A stretch of DNA of 64,000 bases from Symbiodinium microadriaticum (GCA_001939145.1 LSRX01000077.1:404741-468740), one strand, 5' to 3'; counted from the stretch's first letter, positions 9,641 through 19,300 are shown. Translations and numbers: made by a program. The notes: generated by a model from the sequence alone, not told the origin.

Positions 9641-12600
9641 CCAGTTCAGGAAGGCATCAGGTTGGCATGCGCCCCTGAGTGCCGTCTTCAGCTAAGCTCC
9701 TTCTTGTCCGTTTTGAGGGCCGATGCCCCGCCGGGATGGAGGCCTAGGATTCAGTGGGATGGGCCAGCTGAACAAGGTAGTCTACTTTTGCACCCTGGCG
9801 CCGTCGTGGTTGTCGACTACGAACCTGCTCTAGATGAGGATGCTGCGGTCGAAGCCACTTTAGCCATTAGGCCAACTGGGGCCACTGGGCACGGCCCCGT
9901 GACTGATGCCGATGCCCACATGCCCGATGATCCCCACGAAGTAGGTGGGGGCGCTGGGCATGTTGGCTTTTCAGGCTCACCTGCTCTAGCTACGGGCCAT
10001 TCCTCAACTGAACCAGGACAGCCCTCTGTTCCTGGAGGCGCCCCCAGTGATTTTGGACTTGATGGAGCCTGGCAAGGCAGCACCGAGTCACGGGGTCCTG
10101 CGACCGCTGGGGATGCCAGGCGGGAGGCCGAAGCGTCTGACAGCTCCGATGGTTTGTTTTTCCAGGTGTTTTCGCCGGAATATGACTCCGAGCTGATTAC
10201 CACTGACCTGCAGGCTCCTACCACTGCTTCGGTTGTTAAGGCCCATGTTGCGCAACTTAGAGGCGCTGAGGCACATCGAAGGAGCCCAAGGCTTGTACCA
10301 TCCCAGCCGCAACCTGCTGGCGCACCTGGTGTTCTTTTGGCACTGCCGCACTGGCCTTTCGCCGGAGTCGCCGTCCTCTTTGATTGTCGGCTGGTTGATG
10401 GTCGAATCTTTGCGCTCGACGTCCCAGGTGTAATGTCCAGACAGGACGTCCTTGTCGTTGCAGGGATTGATCCCACTTCTGCTTTTCACGTCTTCCATGG
10501 CGACTTGCCTTGGCCTGTGCCTGAGGGCACTGTCGTGCACCCAAACGAGGCTGACCTCTTTGTTGTTTGCCCGGTGTCCGACACACTTGGTCATCAACAT
10601 ACCTTTACGCAGCTGTTGAGAGGAGACGTGCCATGCGGCTCGCCTATGTCACTACTTGCGCCCCTGGGCGTCAATTGGACTTTGTCAGATGGGGTTGAGC
10701 GAGCTGTAGCCATCCCCGAAGACAGCTTTGCCACTGACAACGTGCAGGCAGCCGAAGCTTTACAACTCACGCCAGGCCATTTTCTCCTCGTCCCCGCGGT
10801 ACCGCCTATCGGGGACCATGCCCGAAAAGGTAGGCCATCGTGTAGGGTCATGATTGCGTGTCAGCTTCATGATTTCCCTGGAGGGGACGAGGAAAAGGTT
10901 CCCTTCGTTTTGGATTTGCGTCCCATTCTCCTAGAAATCGGGTGGTCATATGCGACGGATGGCCTGATTGATATGGCTGCCCTGTGCGCACGCTTTCGCA
11001 CCCGTTGCCCTGCTGGGTATCATATTAGGGTGTATGGGGGCTTCTTCGCCGGTGATGAAGGCAATCATTTCAGACGAGTGCGACCAGGGGATGTGCTTGT
11101 CGTTGAATACCACCCAAACTTTGTGCGCGAGGTTGTGTCGAGCCTTCAACCAGACTCGTATGCTGCGCCCGACGATAGGGGGGATGGATACGGTTCATCC
11201 GACAATGCGCACAGGAGCCCTGCTGCTTCTACTGGATCTAGCCAGGCTGATGCTGGCACAGGCGGGTCCCACCGGAGGGACACCGGCCGTCACACTCGAA
11301 TGACACTTAGCGGATGCTGCAAGTGTCGATGGGCCCTTACAATGCAACAAGCCCTGGCTGAGGGCAGGCCCATTTGCACCTCTGCCACATCCGGTCTTGG
11401 AGAATTTCCCGACCTCGCCAGATCTTTCTGCCGTTTGCAGCAATGCTGGCCTGCTTTTGTGTCAGTCACACATAGGTGGACACTCGCCTTCATTCGGATC
11501 GCAGTCATCTTTGCTGCAACACTAGGAGTGTGTATTGTCCGCCAACTGCTCCTAGTCCCCCTCTCTCGGCATCGGCCCATCCTTATCTTTCTGGTGCTTC
11601 TTCAAGTTGCTACGGCAGTTGATGGGGTTCAGTTGTCTGCAGGGGGTGGGGCTGTTCCACTACATGCTGATTCTGATGGTGTCTATGACCGACAGCCCGT
11701 ATACAAGGATTTGCATACCTCCAGGCCTGTCCCAACACCTGTGCGGGCTCCGCCTCGACTTGTCGATGTCGGACGATTGTCCACGCAAGGCGACGGACCG
11801 GGGGCTCCCGACCTGAGTTCCTGTGCTACACTATCCAGCCCCCGCGCTTCCCAGGACATCACCCTCTGCACTCTCCTTGAGGATAGCCGTATCCAAAGCC
11901 GTGACCACCCGTTGTACCTAGCAGCCACCTTGATAGAGACACTTGTCGAGCACTTCGGGCACTCTATTACTGCTGCAACCCCAACGCGAGCCGGCTCAGA
12001 CAAACTTGCGTCCTCAGTCATCTCCCTACATGATGCCTTACCCTTTGAGGAGGTACCAATCCCTCCTGTTACCCCGGCTCCGCTGCCGGTCCAAGGGCTC
12101 TTCGATGGACATCGTGCCCCTCACAGCCCCTTGTTTTTGGGAGGGGTCGCGCTTGGCTTTACGGGCGAACAGGTTTCTCTCTTTCTACAGCCTGCGGTTC
12201 GCTTTGGTACAACGACAGATCTCTTTGGTTTGATGTCGCGTGCCCGAGCCTGTGCGTTACGTGCGCTCTTGCCGCGATCGAACGAGGCTGCTGACATCCG
12301 ATGCTTTGTCGATGGTTCCTACACACCCTCCACCCCTCTGGTGCGTGCGCGGCTGGGGTGGGCATGTGTTTTTCTAGACCCGGCACTCATCTGCGTCAGC
12401 ATAGTTTCCGGCGATGCACCACCCTGGTTTGACGCTGCAATCACAGCACCTTCTGCGTTTGTCGCCGAATGCTTTGCGCTGACTGCTGCGGTTTGGGTAG
12501 GGAGCACTGCGTTTTGGGGTAGACATGTCACCTACCTGTCGGACTGTCAAGCCGCGCTGCAGGTTGCCCTTGGCGCTGTAGTTACGGAAGATCATCCTGC

Positions 12601-14077
12601 TGCGCTGGTTTTGAGGCGAGCCACAGCCTGCTTTACGGCCATGTTTGGACGTCCTCTGCCGTTTTGTTACGTCCCAGGGCACCAAGGTGTATTTGGGAAC
12701 GAGGTCGCTGATGTCTCTGCTAAGCTTGCTGCCGCTGGCTCGTCCGTCGGCTCCTTATTGTGGTGTGAAACTGGAGGGGCTGCGCCACTTGATTGGTGGG
12801 CTGGGGGGGCCCCCCGTGTGGAGTGGTGTGGACTCGCTGTCCGATGCATTCTTGGTGATCCTACGCTCCCACCTATAGGGGAGGCTTCGGGGGAGCCTAG
12901 ATCGCACCTCGACATGGGCCCAGAACAGCTTCTTGCCCCCTTCTGTCCCAAGCAGCTTTCCGATCCAGAGGGGGAGGTTATGCGCACAGCCTGTCTCCAC
13001 CTCAGCATCGCGACTTATAATGTTCTTTCCCTCAGCGGGCATGCCTTTGCGGATAGGGAACCGCTAGGACTTGCTTTTGCTGCCGGGCGCCCCGCGATGC
13101 TAGCTTCGTGCCTATCAGCAGCACAGGTACAGGTAGCCGCGCTACAAGAGACCCGAACCGAGGCCGGCTTTTTGCAACGCACCGAAGGCTACTTGCGCTT
13201 CGCGTCTGGAGGTGAAGCGGGATGCCTAGGTGTAGAGCTTTGGTTTCAGGACGGATTTTCTCTTCTTCGCAATGGGAAGGCTGGCTGCAGTGAGGCCACT
13301 TTCTGCAAGGAGGCCTTCTCTACGAGTCACAAGGATAGTCGACGCCTACTCCTGCATTATCACTCCGGGCCATTGCGACTCTGTTTTGCTTCTTTACACG
13401 CCCCGCATCGAAGCACCGAGGCCGCAAAGCTCACGGCATGGTGGGAGGAAACTCTACTGATTTTCCGCCAGGCTGCCAAGAGAGCCCCTATCGTCATCGG
13501 TGGGGACTTCAATGCCTCCGTTGGCACCCTGTGCTGCGACAGGATAGGCGATGTAAGTCCAGAAGATCAGGACGACCCAGGTGCCTTTCTGAAGGAACTT
13601 TTGAGCATCTGCCATTGCTGGCTCCCATCCACTTGGGAACACTGCCACTCAGGACAGTCCTGGACTTACATCCAAAAACGCAACAAGATGCACACGAGAC
13701 CAGACTTCGTGTGCCTCCCTGACTGCTGGGCAAACGCCGCTGTCTCATCATGGGTTGATCCTGAGATTCATGTTGGTCAGCCATACATCGATCACTTAGC
13801 AGCAGTTGCCACAGTCAGGGCTACTCTACAGGTGTCGGGAGGGCGGAGTTTGGCTAGCCCTGGCCGCATTGATGTTTCTGCCCTGGTTGAGGCCACCAGC
13901 GGACCCAAACTACAAGCTATACTCGATGGGGCACCTACGATCCCCTGGCAAGCGCGGCCGCCTTTCGTGCCTGGTCTGAGAGCAATGCTGATGTCTTCTT
14001 TACTGCGCTTTCCTCTCCATGGGCCCTACAGGCGGCTGTGCAAGGGCAGAGACAAAGTGAAGCGCTGCGCACTCTAG
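9632..14077 (+). CDS. Retrotransposon ORF1: RNase H plus AP-type endonuclease polyprotein
   Basis: Open from 9632 to TAG 14075-14077. Counting from codon 9662 it is 1471 residues, with the first Met near residue 87. Residues 1-600 are acidic and Gly/Pro-rich without a known domain. Two hydrophobic segments lie near 609-632 and 638-653. An RNase H domain spans about 878-1025 with a full D-E-D-D set: D884 (FVDGSY), E936 (AECFAL), D961 (YLSDCQ), and H1007/D1017 (HQGVFGNEVAD). An EEP endonuclease spans about 1113-1385 with N1120, E1163 (LQETRTEAG), H1246, D1282/N1284 (GGDFNA) and D1377/H1378. These enzymes remove RNA from the hybrid and nick target DNA. RNase H upstream of the endonuclease is unlike the usual EN-RT-RNH order of I, R1 and related clades. 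Confidence 0.88.
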   Translation, partial: RLRPVQEGIRLACAPECRLQLSSFLSVLRADAPPGWRPRIQWDGPAEQGSLLLHPGAVVVVDYEPALDEDAAVEATLAIRPTGATGHGPVTDADAHMPDDPHEVGGGAGHVGFSGSPALATGHSSTEPGQPSVPGGAPSDFGLDGAWQGSTESRGPATAGDARREAEASDSSDGLFFQVFSPEYDSELITTDLQAPTTASVVKAHVAQLRGAEAHRRSPRLVPSQPQPAGAPGVLLALPHWPFAGVAVLFDCRLVDGRIFALDVPGVMSRQDVLVVAGIDPTSAFHVFHGDLPWPVPEGTVVHPNEADLFVVCPVSDTLGHQHTFTQLLRGDVPCGSPMSLLAPLGVNWTLSDGVERAVAIPEDSFATDNVQAAEALQLTPGHFLLVPAVPPIGDHARKGRPSCRVMIACQLHDFPGGDEEKVPFVLDLRPILLEIGWSYATDGLIDMAALCARFRTRCPAGYHIRVYGGFFAGDEGNHFRRVRPGDVLVVEYHPNFVREVVSSLQPDSYAAPDDRGDGYGSSDNAHRSPAASTGSSQADAGTGGSHRRDTGRHTRMTLSGCCKCRWALTMQQALAEGRPICTSATSGLGEFPDLARSFCRLQQCWPAFVSVTHRWTLAFIRIAVIFAATLGVCIVRQLLLVPLSRHRPILIFLVLLQVATAVDGVQLSAGGGAVPLHADSDGVYDRQPVYKDLHTSRPVPTPVRAPPRLVDVGRLSTQGDGPGAPDLSSCATLSSPRASQDITLCTLLEDSRIQSRDHPLYLAATLIETLVEHFGHSITAATPTRAGSDKLASSVISLHDALPFEEVPIPPVTPAPLPVQGLFDGHRAPHSPLFLGGVALGFTGEQVSLFLQPAVRFGTTTDLFGLMSRARACALRALLPRSNEAADIRCFVDGSYTPSTPLVRARLGWACVFLDPALICVSIVSGDAPPWFDAAITAPSAFVAECFALTAAVWVGSTAFWGRHVTYLSDCQAALQVALGAVVTEDHPAALVLRRATACFTAMFGRPLPFCYVPGHQGVFGNEVADVSAKLAAAGSSVGSLLWCETGGAAPLDWWAGGAPRVEWCGLAVRCILGDPTLPPIGEASGEPRSHLDMGPEQLLAPFCPKQLSDPEGEVMRTACLHLSIATYNVLSLSGHAFADREPLGLAFAAGRPAMLASCLSAAQVQVAALQETRTEAGFLQRTEGYLRFASGGEAGCLGVELWFQDGFSLLRNGKAGCSEATFCKEAFSTSHKDSRRLLLHYHSGPLRLCFASLHAPHRSTEAAKLTAWWEETLLIFRQAAKRAPIVIGGDFNASVGTLCCDRIGDVSPEDQDDPGAFLKELLSICHCWLPSTWEHCHSGQSWTYIQKRNKMHTRPDFVCLPDCWANAAVSSWVDPEIHVGQPYIDHLAAVATVRATLQVSGGRSLASPGRIDVSALVEATSGPKLQAILDGAPTIPWQARPPFVPGLRAMLMSSLLRFPLHGPYRRLCKGRDKVKRCAL
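13891..14077 (+). other. ORF1/ORF2 overlap requiring a -1 frame change
   Basis: The ORF2 frame is open from 13891 (after TGA 13888-13890) while ORF1 runs on to 14077, giving 187 bases of overlap. Protein-like sequence in the ORF2 frame (LASAAAFRAWSESNADVF) begins near 13945, so the natural switch is probably around 13930-13960. I scanned the ORF1 frame for a canonical X-XXY-YYZ slippery heptamer and found none. The same arrangement occurs in copy 1 at 748-934. Confidence 0.6.
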
Positions 14078-17000
14078 CCAAGCAGCTCAAGCGTGCCTGT
14101 AGAGTTGACCGAGCGAAGTATTTGTCTACTCTCGCTGATGCTGTCCAGGCCAACACCGAGGGGTCCTTTCGGGCCCTGCATCGTCTGCTCGGGCTTAAGC
14201 AGAAAAAGCCTTTTGCCCCCGAGGTCTTGCCTGAAATCCTCGATGATCAGGGGCGCGTCTGCGAAACACCTGACGATGCCACTAGGAGATGGAGATCCTA
14301 CTTTGGGGATATGGAAGCCGGTGAACAGCAGGATCTTGCGGGGGTCCAGTCATGTGTCGACGCTCGGCGTGACCTTGTATGGCCCTTGCCGGCCAATGTC
14401 GCTGAATTGCCGGGCCTTAGCGATGTCAGCCGTGCTATAGCCCAGATGAAAAGGCACAAAGCTTGTGGCCCGGATGGCCTTCCCGGTGATGTCTTCAAAA
14501 CCCTCCCGGCCTCCTTTGCTGTGCACCTGATGCCCCTGGCACTGAAGCTGGGACTCTTGGGTGAAGAAGCGGCAGGTCTGAAAGGTTCCTCTTTGACCTG
14601 GCTTTATAAGCACCGCGGGGCGCGAAATGTCTGTTCTTCGTACCGAGCTATAATGCTCCTCCCAGCTATCACGAAAATTCTCCATCGTTCATTCCGCCCG
14701 AAGCTGTACTACCATGTCATGGAGCACTCACCCCCAATTCTTTTAGGAGGTCGTCGAGGTGCCACGGCTGTTTTCGGAAGTCACCTCACCAGAGCTTTCC
14801 AGTTTTGGTGCGTTGCGCCCAAGCAGCCCTCTTGCATCCTCTTCGCGGACGTTGCGTCCGCCTACTATAATTCCATTAGGGAACTCACCGCCCGCAGATC
14901 TGACAAACAGGGGGAGTCTGCTCATTGCCTGACCACCGACCAGCGTGCACAGGTCGGGAGTGAGGTTACGGCTGAGATTGAGAATGGCAGTGCATTCCGT
15001 GCGAGCGGGGCGTCACCTTGGCTCGAATCACTCGCGGCAGAACTGCACCGTGGTACCTGGTTTTGCCTTCGTGGTGACCACGTTCCTGTGGTGACCCACC
15101 GAGGGTCGCGACCTGGATCCTCGCTGGCAGACATCATGTTCAGCGCTGGAGTCGATCGAATTATTGCCAAGCGCGATGCGCTGCGACAGTTGCTGACGGG
15201 TGCCGGCAGCACCCCGCGTATTCCATGGGACGGTAGACGAGATTTGTCTGCGCCGGAGGCCACCACTGAGGCGGCACAGCTCAGCGATGTCATTTGGGCT
15301 GATGACCTGGCCGAGTGTTTCCTCCTCTCTGACGCCTCCAGGGCAGCTCTCCAGATTGGGCTTGAGGCATCCTGCCTGGATGAGGCTTTCGCCAGCCATG
15401 GATATACCTTGTCATATGGGGCCTCCAAGACCGCCGCCCTAGTCCACTTGGGGGGGCCAGGCTCCAGAGCTGCCAGGAGAGCCCTCTTTGGCAAGGGTCA
15501 GGGAGTGCCTGTTCTCCGGGAGGAACAGACTACGGCTGCTCTTCCCTTGGTTGCCCAGTATAGGCATCTTGGTGTGGTTGTTGGAGCATCACTCCTGCCT
15601 GAGATTCGAGCTAGAGTGGCATCAGCTTGGGCGGCATTTCGGCAGGGCCGTGTGCGTGCATATCGTTGTCGACACATTTCCGTCGCCAGACGTGGTGCCT
15701 TGGTCCGCACGATGGTCCTGCCTCGTTTGCTCTTTGGTGCAGGGGCTTGGCCCAAGCTTCGTCGGGGCGAGGAAACCCTTTTTCATCGCACCATTTCTTC
15801 GATGTATAGGCAAACTTTGTGTGTGCCTAAGCACGAAAATCAGCACGTAACGGGTGCTACGGCATGCGCCCTGCTTGGTCTGCCTGATCCAGTCACGCTC
15901 CTGCGTGTAGAGAGGCTACGCTATTTGCGGCAAATGGTGCAGGCCGCCCCTGACGCTTTATGGGCGCTTGTCCGGACCGACCCCCCATTCCTCGCTGAAA
16001 TGCGTCACTCTCTGGATTGGCTCTACCGTCGCCTCTCTGCCACCGTGCCACTGAATGAGCCGCTTCAGCATTGGCAGGACTGGGTTGCGATCATGCAGAA
16101 TTATCCAGGGAGGTTTAGGGGTTGGATCAAGCGGGCTGCTGCTCTCGAGGTTTTGAGGTTGACCTCCTTGGCGGCGCTGCAGGCTTGCCGGAGTTATCTG
16201 GCAGGCTTCTGCGAGCTCCCTGCCGCCCGGCATACGGAGGAGTCCACACTCTTTGCCGAGGCCTGCCTACCATGCAAAAAGGCCTTTGTGGATCGGGTTG
16301 CCTGGGCATGCCACGCCAGTAAAGTCCATGGTTACCGCACCCGCGCAACCGAGCTCACTAAAGGTCTGAGCCAGGCTTGGTGCAGCGGATGTGGAAAGTT
16401 GTTTGCTAATGCGGGGAGGATGAAGCGACATGTTTTTGTCACTCCTCGATGCCAGCGTAACTGGGGGGCATTTTTACCAGAAAATGGGCTTTCCCTTCAG
16501 CCTCTCCACCCGTCTGCGCCTCCGATCCAGATAGCAGGTGAGTTTGTCCAGACCGGCAGCGTCGAGACTCTCCCTGTTGATGATTATCACCCGGGCCTGC
16601 TTGATGCTTTACTTGCTGTTGACGCCGAGGATGATTCCACTGCTTGGGAGGTTGTTGTGGACTTTATCGCCCCCCTGGCACACCTCCGGCGCACTGTCGA
16701 AATGTGGAGGGACCATGTGCAGGCACAGCCCTTTGCGCCAACGGTCGCGTCCAATCTGCTTTTGCTCTTGGACCCTGATTTGTGCTGTGATCAGTACCCA
16801 CAGTCTCGAGGCTCGACGCCGGTTTGTGACTTTTTCGCGCCGTTGGGTTCACCTGAGGGTTTGCGGCTGCCCCTTGTCGTCAACGGTACTTCCGTCACTC
16901 TGTGTGTCGAGCCGCCACCGCTGCCTTGCTTTGTGTATCCCTTTGACTGCAGTGTGCCCCTGGCAGCCGCCTCTCGGCAGACTGAATGGCTGTCCGCAGC

Positions 17001-17160
17001 CACAGATACAATCCTGCAGGCAGTGCAGATGTCCCTGCATCATCCAGTTGTTGTGAAGTGCTCTCCGGAGGCCCTCAGTTGCCTCGAGCCTTTGACAACC
17101 TGGCTTTTGGCAGGGGGTTTTTCTAGGACAGCTGGAGGCATCGCTACACCTGTTGGTTGA
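13891..17160 (+). CDS. Retrotransposon ORF2: reverse transcriptase with C-terminal zinc fingers (copy 2)
   Basis: Counting residues from GTG 14038 (1040 residues): an N-terminal thumb-like linker, then RT motifs at 141-150 (KACGPDGLPG), 202-213 (YRAIMLLPAITK), 269-279 (motif A, FADVASAYYNS), 356-366 (motif B, GSRPGSSLADI), 420-426 (WADDLAE, the catalytic Asp pair) and 508-516 (YRHLGVVVG). The C-terminal part carries C743-C746-H759-H764, an exact C2H2 finger spacing, and C782-C785-H798-C805. Such fingers bind template RNA or target DNA in other LINEs. All key residues are present, so the protein looks active. A further 250 residues after the fingers have no recognised domain. There is no ATG near the start; see the overlap entry. 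Confidence 0.9.
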   Translation, partial: GHQRTQTTSYTRWGTYDPLASAAAFRAWSESNADVFFTALSSPWALQAAVQGQRQSEALRTLAKQLKRACRVDRAKYLSTLADAVQANTEGSFRALHRLLGLKQKKPFAPEVLPEILDDQGRVCETPDDATRRWRSYFGDMEAGEQQDLAGVQSCVDARRDLVWPLPANVAELPGLSDVSRAIAQMKRHKACGPDGLPGDVFKTLPASFAVHLMPLALKLGLLGEEAAGLKGSSLTWLYKHRGARNVCSSYRAIMLLPAITKILHRSFRPKLYYHVMEHSPPILLGGRRGATAVFGSHLTRAFQFWCVAPKQPSCILFADVASAYYNSIRELTARRSDKQGESAHCLTTDQRAQVGSEVTAEIENGSAFRASGASPWLESLAAELHRGTWFCLRGDHVPVVTHRGSRPGSSLADIMFSAGVDRIIAKRDALRQLLTGAGSTPRIPWDGRRDLSAPEATTEAAQLSDVIWADDLAECFLLSDASRAALQIGLEASCLDEAFASHGYTLSYGASKTAALVHLGGPGSRAARRALFGKGQGVPVLREEQTTAALPLVAQYRHLGVVVGASLLPEIRARVASAWAAFRQGRVRAYRCRHISVARRGALVRTMVLPRLLFGAGAWPKLRRGEETLFHRTISSMYRQTLCVPKHENQHVTGATACALLGLPDPVTLLRVERLRYLRQMVQAAPDALWALVRTDPPFLAEMRHSLDWLYRRLSATVPLNEPLQHWQDWVAIMQNYPGRFRGWIKRAAALEVLRLTSLAALQACRSYLAGFCELPAARHTEESTLFAEACLPCKKAFVDRVAWACHASKVHGYRTRATELTKGLSQAWCSGCGKLFANAGRMKRHVFVTPRCQRNWGAFLPENGLSLQPLHPSAPPIQIAGEFVQTGSVETLPVDDYHPGLLDALLAVDAEDDSTAWEVVVDFIAPLAHLRRTVEMWRDHVQAQPFAPTVASNLLLLLDPDLCCDQYPQSRGSTPVCDFFAPLGSPEGLRLPLVVNGTSVTLCVEPPPLPCFVYPFDCSVPLAAASRQTEWLSAATDTILQAVQMSLHHPVVVKCSPEALSCLEPLTTWLLAGGFSRTAGGIATPVG

Positions 17161-17237
17161 CGCTTCGCTGTCCTGTTTCACAGAATTCATTTGTGCTAGA
17201 GGTGCGTCGGACATCGACTCAAACCTGTGCGAAGAAG

Positions 17238-18265
17238 TTTCAAGACAAAAACATGAGGTTCCTGAAACTTAGGGGTACATACCCTTTATGTTTAAAGGCT
17301 GTCGTATTGCAGATCCCTACAACAACGGTCCATTCTTTTCTGAAGCTCCCACGTCGGGACCAAACAGTTTAGGGGTTAGGGTTCATTAAGGCTGCAGGGA
17401 AGTCCTAAACTTGCCCACCCCCCATCCATCAAGCTCCACAACCCCCAAGCCCCGAGCCGTAGCCCAGACATCTTACTTTGTCACGGACATGCATACGGAA
17501 GTCATTCTAAGGAGAATGAACAATGTGGTGCAGAATATACGGGTCGGAATAGCTCCTAGGTTTGCAATTCCCAGCGCCTCGTAGGCCCCTTGGAGCCTGG
17601 GAGTCTGATGCTACCCGGAGTGTTTCGGGGCTGTAAGAGGGCCACGGAGCTAAAAGGGTGAGCCCGATCTGGTGTCCCACCTCGCTTCAGCTACTTTGTA
17701 AACCCCTGCAGACAGGCCGGGGTGTAGTGTAATGTTGAATCCATGTGCGTGCCAAAGCGTAAGGTTCGTGCCGGAGGCCAGAGGCGTGCTAGCTTTCTTG
17801 GCTCTGCTATCCTAAGATCATGCTGCCCGCCATAAACGCGATCTCCACTTTATAGCCTTCCCGTCAGGTTCTACTTGCCGGGGTAAGATTTCTCGTTTCG
17901 CAACACAGAACTACTGCTTCGGAGATCCCTGCTGAGGGTTTAACTTTTCCCTGCCGCTATCAAATTTGCTTTTCTGCGTTAGGCTGGCCAAGGAGTTCAA
18001 CACAACAACTAGATTTGTACTCCTACTCAGGGTGCCGAAAGTTGAAGCATTGCTAAGTGGTCCTCCTTAGATGCCCGGCATCCTCAGAATATACTACACA
18101 GCTCCCAAAGTTCGACACACCCTCAGCTCAAAAAAAAGCAACCATCCCCAGACCACGAAAATGTAGGATGCCGACTGCCACCACGAGTTGGCACATGCTG
18201 TGCATGAGCACTGCCCCGCTTCGACACCTGGCATTCAGTTGTGGGGCAGTTTGGGGGCTTGTTAG
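17238..18265. other. Spacer with no gene seen
   Basis: Sequence immediately 3' of LINE copy 2, without poly(A). Only short frames are open on either strand. A few isolated TTTAGGG-like words appear from about 17365, marking the start of the telomere-word landscape. Confidence 0.5.
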
Positions 18266-18266
18266 T

Positions 18267-18402
18267 TGTGTGTGTGTGTGTGCGTGTGTTTGAGAGAGTG
18301 CGTGCGTGCGTGCGTGCGTGCATGCGCGTGTGCGTGCGTTTTTGTGTGGGCGTGTGTGTGTGTGTGTGTATCCGTTTGTGTGTATGTGTGTTTTGTGTTG
18401 TT
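18267..18402 (+). repeat. GT/GCGT microsatellite
   Basis: Long alternating purine-pyrimidine run: TGTG, then TGCG tetranucleotides, then TGTG with interruptions. It is a sequence type prone to Z-DNA. Confidence 0.9.
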
Positions 18403-18659
18403 GCGTGAGGGGGGGCAGGTAAGTCAAAAACCGTTTGCGAGTTTGATATGTGGGAGAGAGTGGGGATGCTCGAACGCAGGTGATTTCCAGCTTGAATAGC
18501 CCGAAACCATGAATCCTCGAATAAGTAGGCTTCAGATTTCAGAAAGCTAGGGACGCCCGCTTCGAAGAAGGCTCAAAGCAACCACTTCCCAAGGAGTTAT
18601 TGAGACTTGTCGTGAGGAGGTTGTTTTGGAGACATGACCCTCCATCGTCTGTCACAACT

Positions 18660-19300
18660 CTCAGGCCCTCAACCCGAAAATTAAACCCCAAAACCTAAAC
18701 CCTAAAACCTAAGCCGGGGCCTTAGCCCTATACCCTGAACCCCTTAAAAATTGAACCCTACCGACATCCTTTGAGATAATCTAAAAGAGTCTTCGGGCAC
18801 CAGGATATTCTCAAAATGCCGCCTAGCACTGCATAGGCCCAAGTGCCACAGCTCCACGGTATTTAGGGATTAGGGTTTAGAGTTTAGAGTTTAGGGTTTA
18901 GAATTTAGGGTTTAGAGTTTAGGGTTCAGGGTTTAGGGCTAAGGATCCCTAAACGCTCCGTGGCTTTAGGGCTCCGGGTGGATGGTTGACATCATCACAG
19001 CCGTGTTCACCCTGAGCCTCAAGAGCATAGAGCCCTAAAGCCATAAACCTTAACGCCGTAAGCCCTAAACCCTAAACCCCACGCTTTTGAACCCTAAGCC
19101 CGATAACCTGCCTAATCCCTGGCCCTAAACGCCCGATATGCACGAAGTCTTCATTTCCAACAAACCGACCTGCGGCCGAGGACAAGCAAAGCTGCCGACC
19201 AGACCCCTCAAATGCTAAACCTCGTATTAAAGTTTGGGGATGTTACAGGTTCAGGGTGGAGGCCTTTAGGGCTTTAGTGGTTTAGGGTTTACAAAGCTAA
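18660..19300. repeat. Degenerate telomere-like repeats, both orientations
   Basis: CCCTAAA-oriented words at 18670-18760, a TTTAGGG-oriented block at 18861-18945, then CCCTAAA again at 19030-19125 and TTTAGGG at 19265-19292. Spacing and spelling vary (CCCTGAAC, CCCTAAGC, TTTAGAG), so these are decayed or diverged copies, not a telomere end. Confidence 0.85.

Larger units (their letters stand above)
9632..17237 (+). mobile_element. LINE-type non-LTR retrotransposon, copy 2 (near complete)
   Basis: Both coding regions are open: ORF1 to 14077 and ORF2 to 17160. A 77-base 3' UTR then ends at GAAGAAG, the same end as copy 1. The order is N-terminal unknown region, two hydrophobic helices, RNase H, AP-type endonuclease, frame change, reverse transcriptase, zinc fingers. 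The 5' end is not defined because copy 1 does not reach it. There is no ATG at the start of ORF1, so the element may be 5'-truncated or expressed from an upstream exon. No poly(A) tail or obvious target-site duplication was found. Confidence 0.9.

Noticed and set aside
10088..10600. Long minus-strand frames inside the LINE
   Set aside because: Antisense shadows of ORF1; the same effect is seen repeatedly in both copies.
13900..14040. CCCAAAC and GGGCCCT as slippery heptamers for -1 shifting
   Set aside because: Both words are in the wrong register relative to the ORF1 reading frame.
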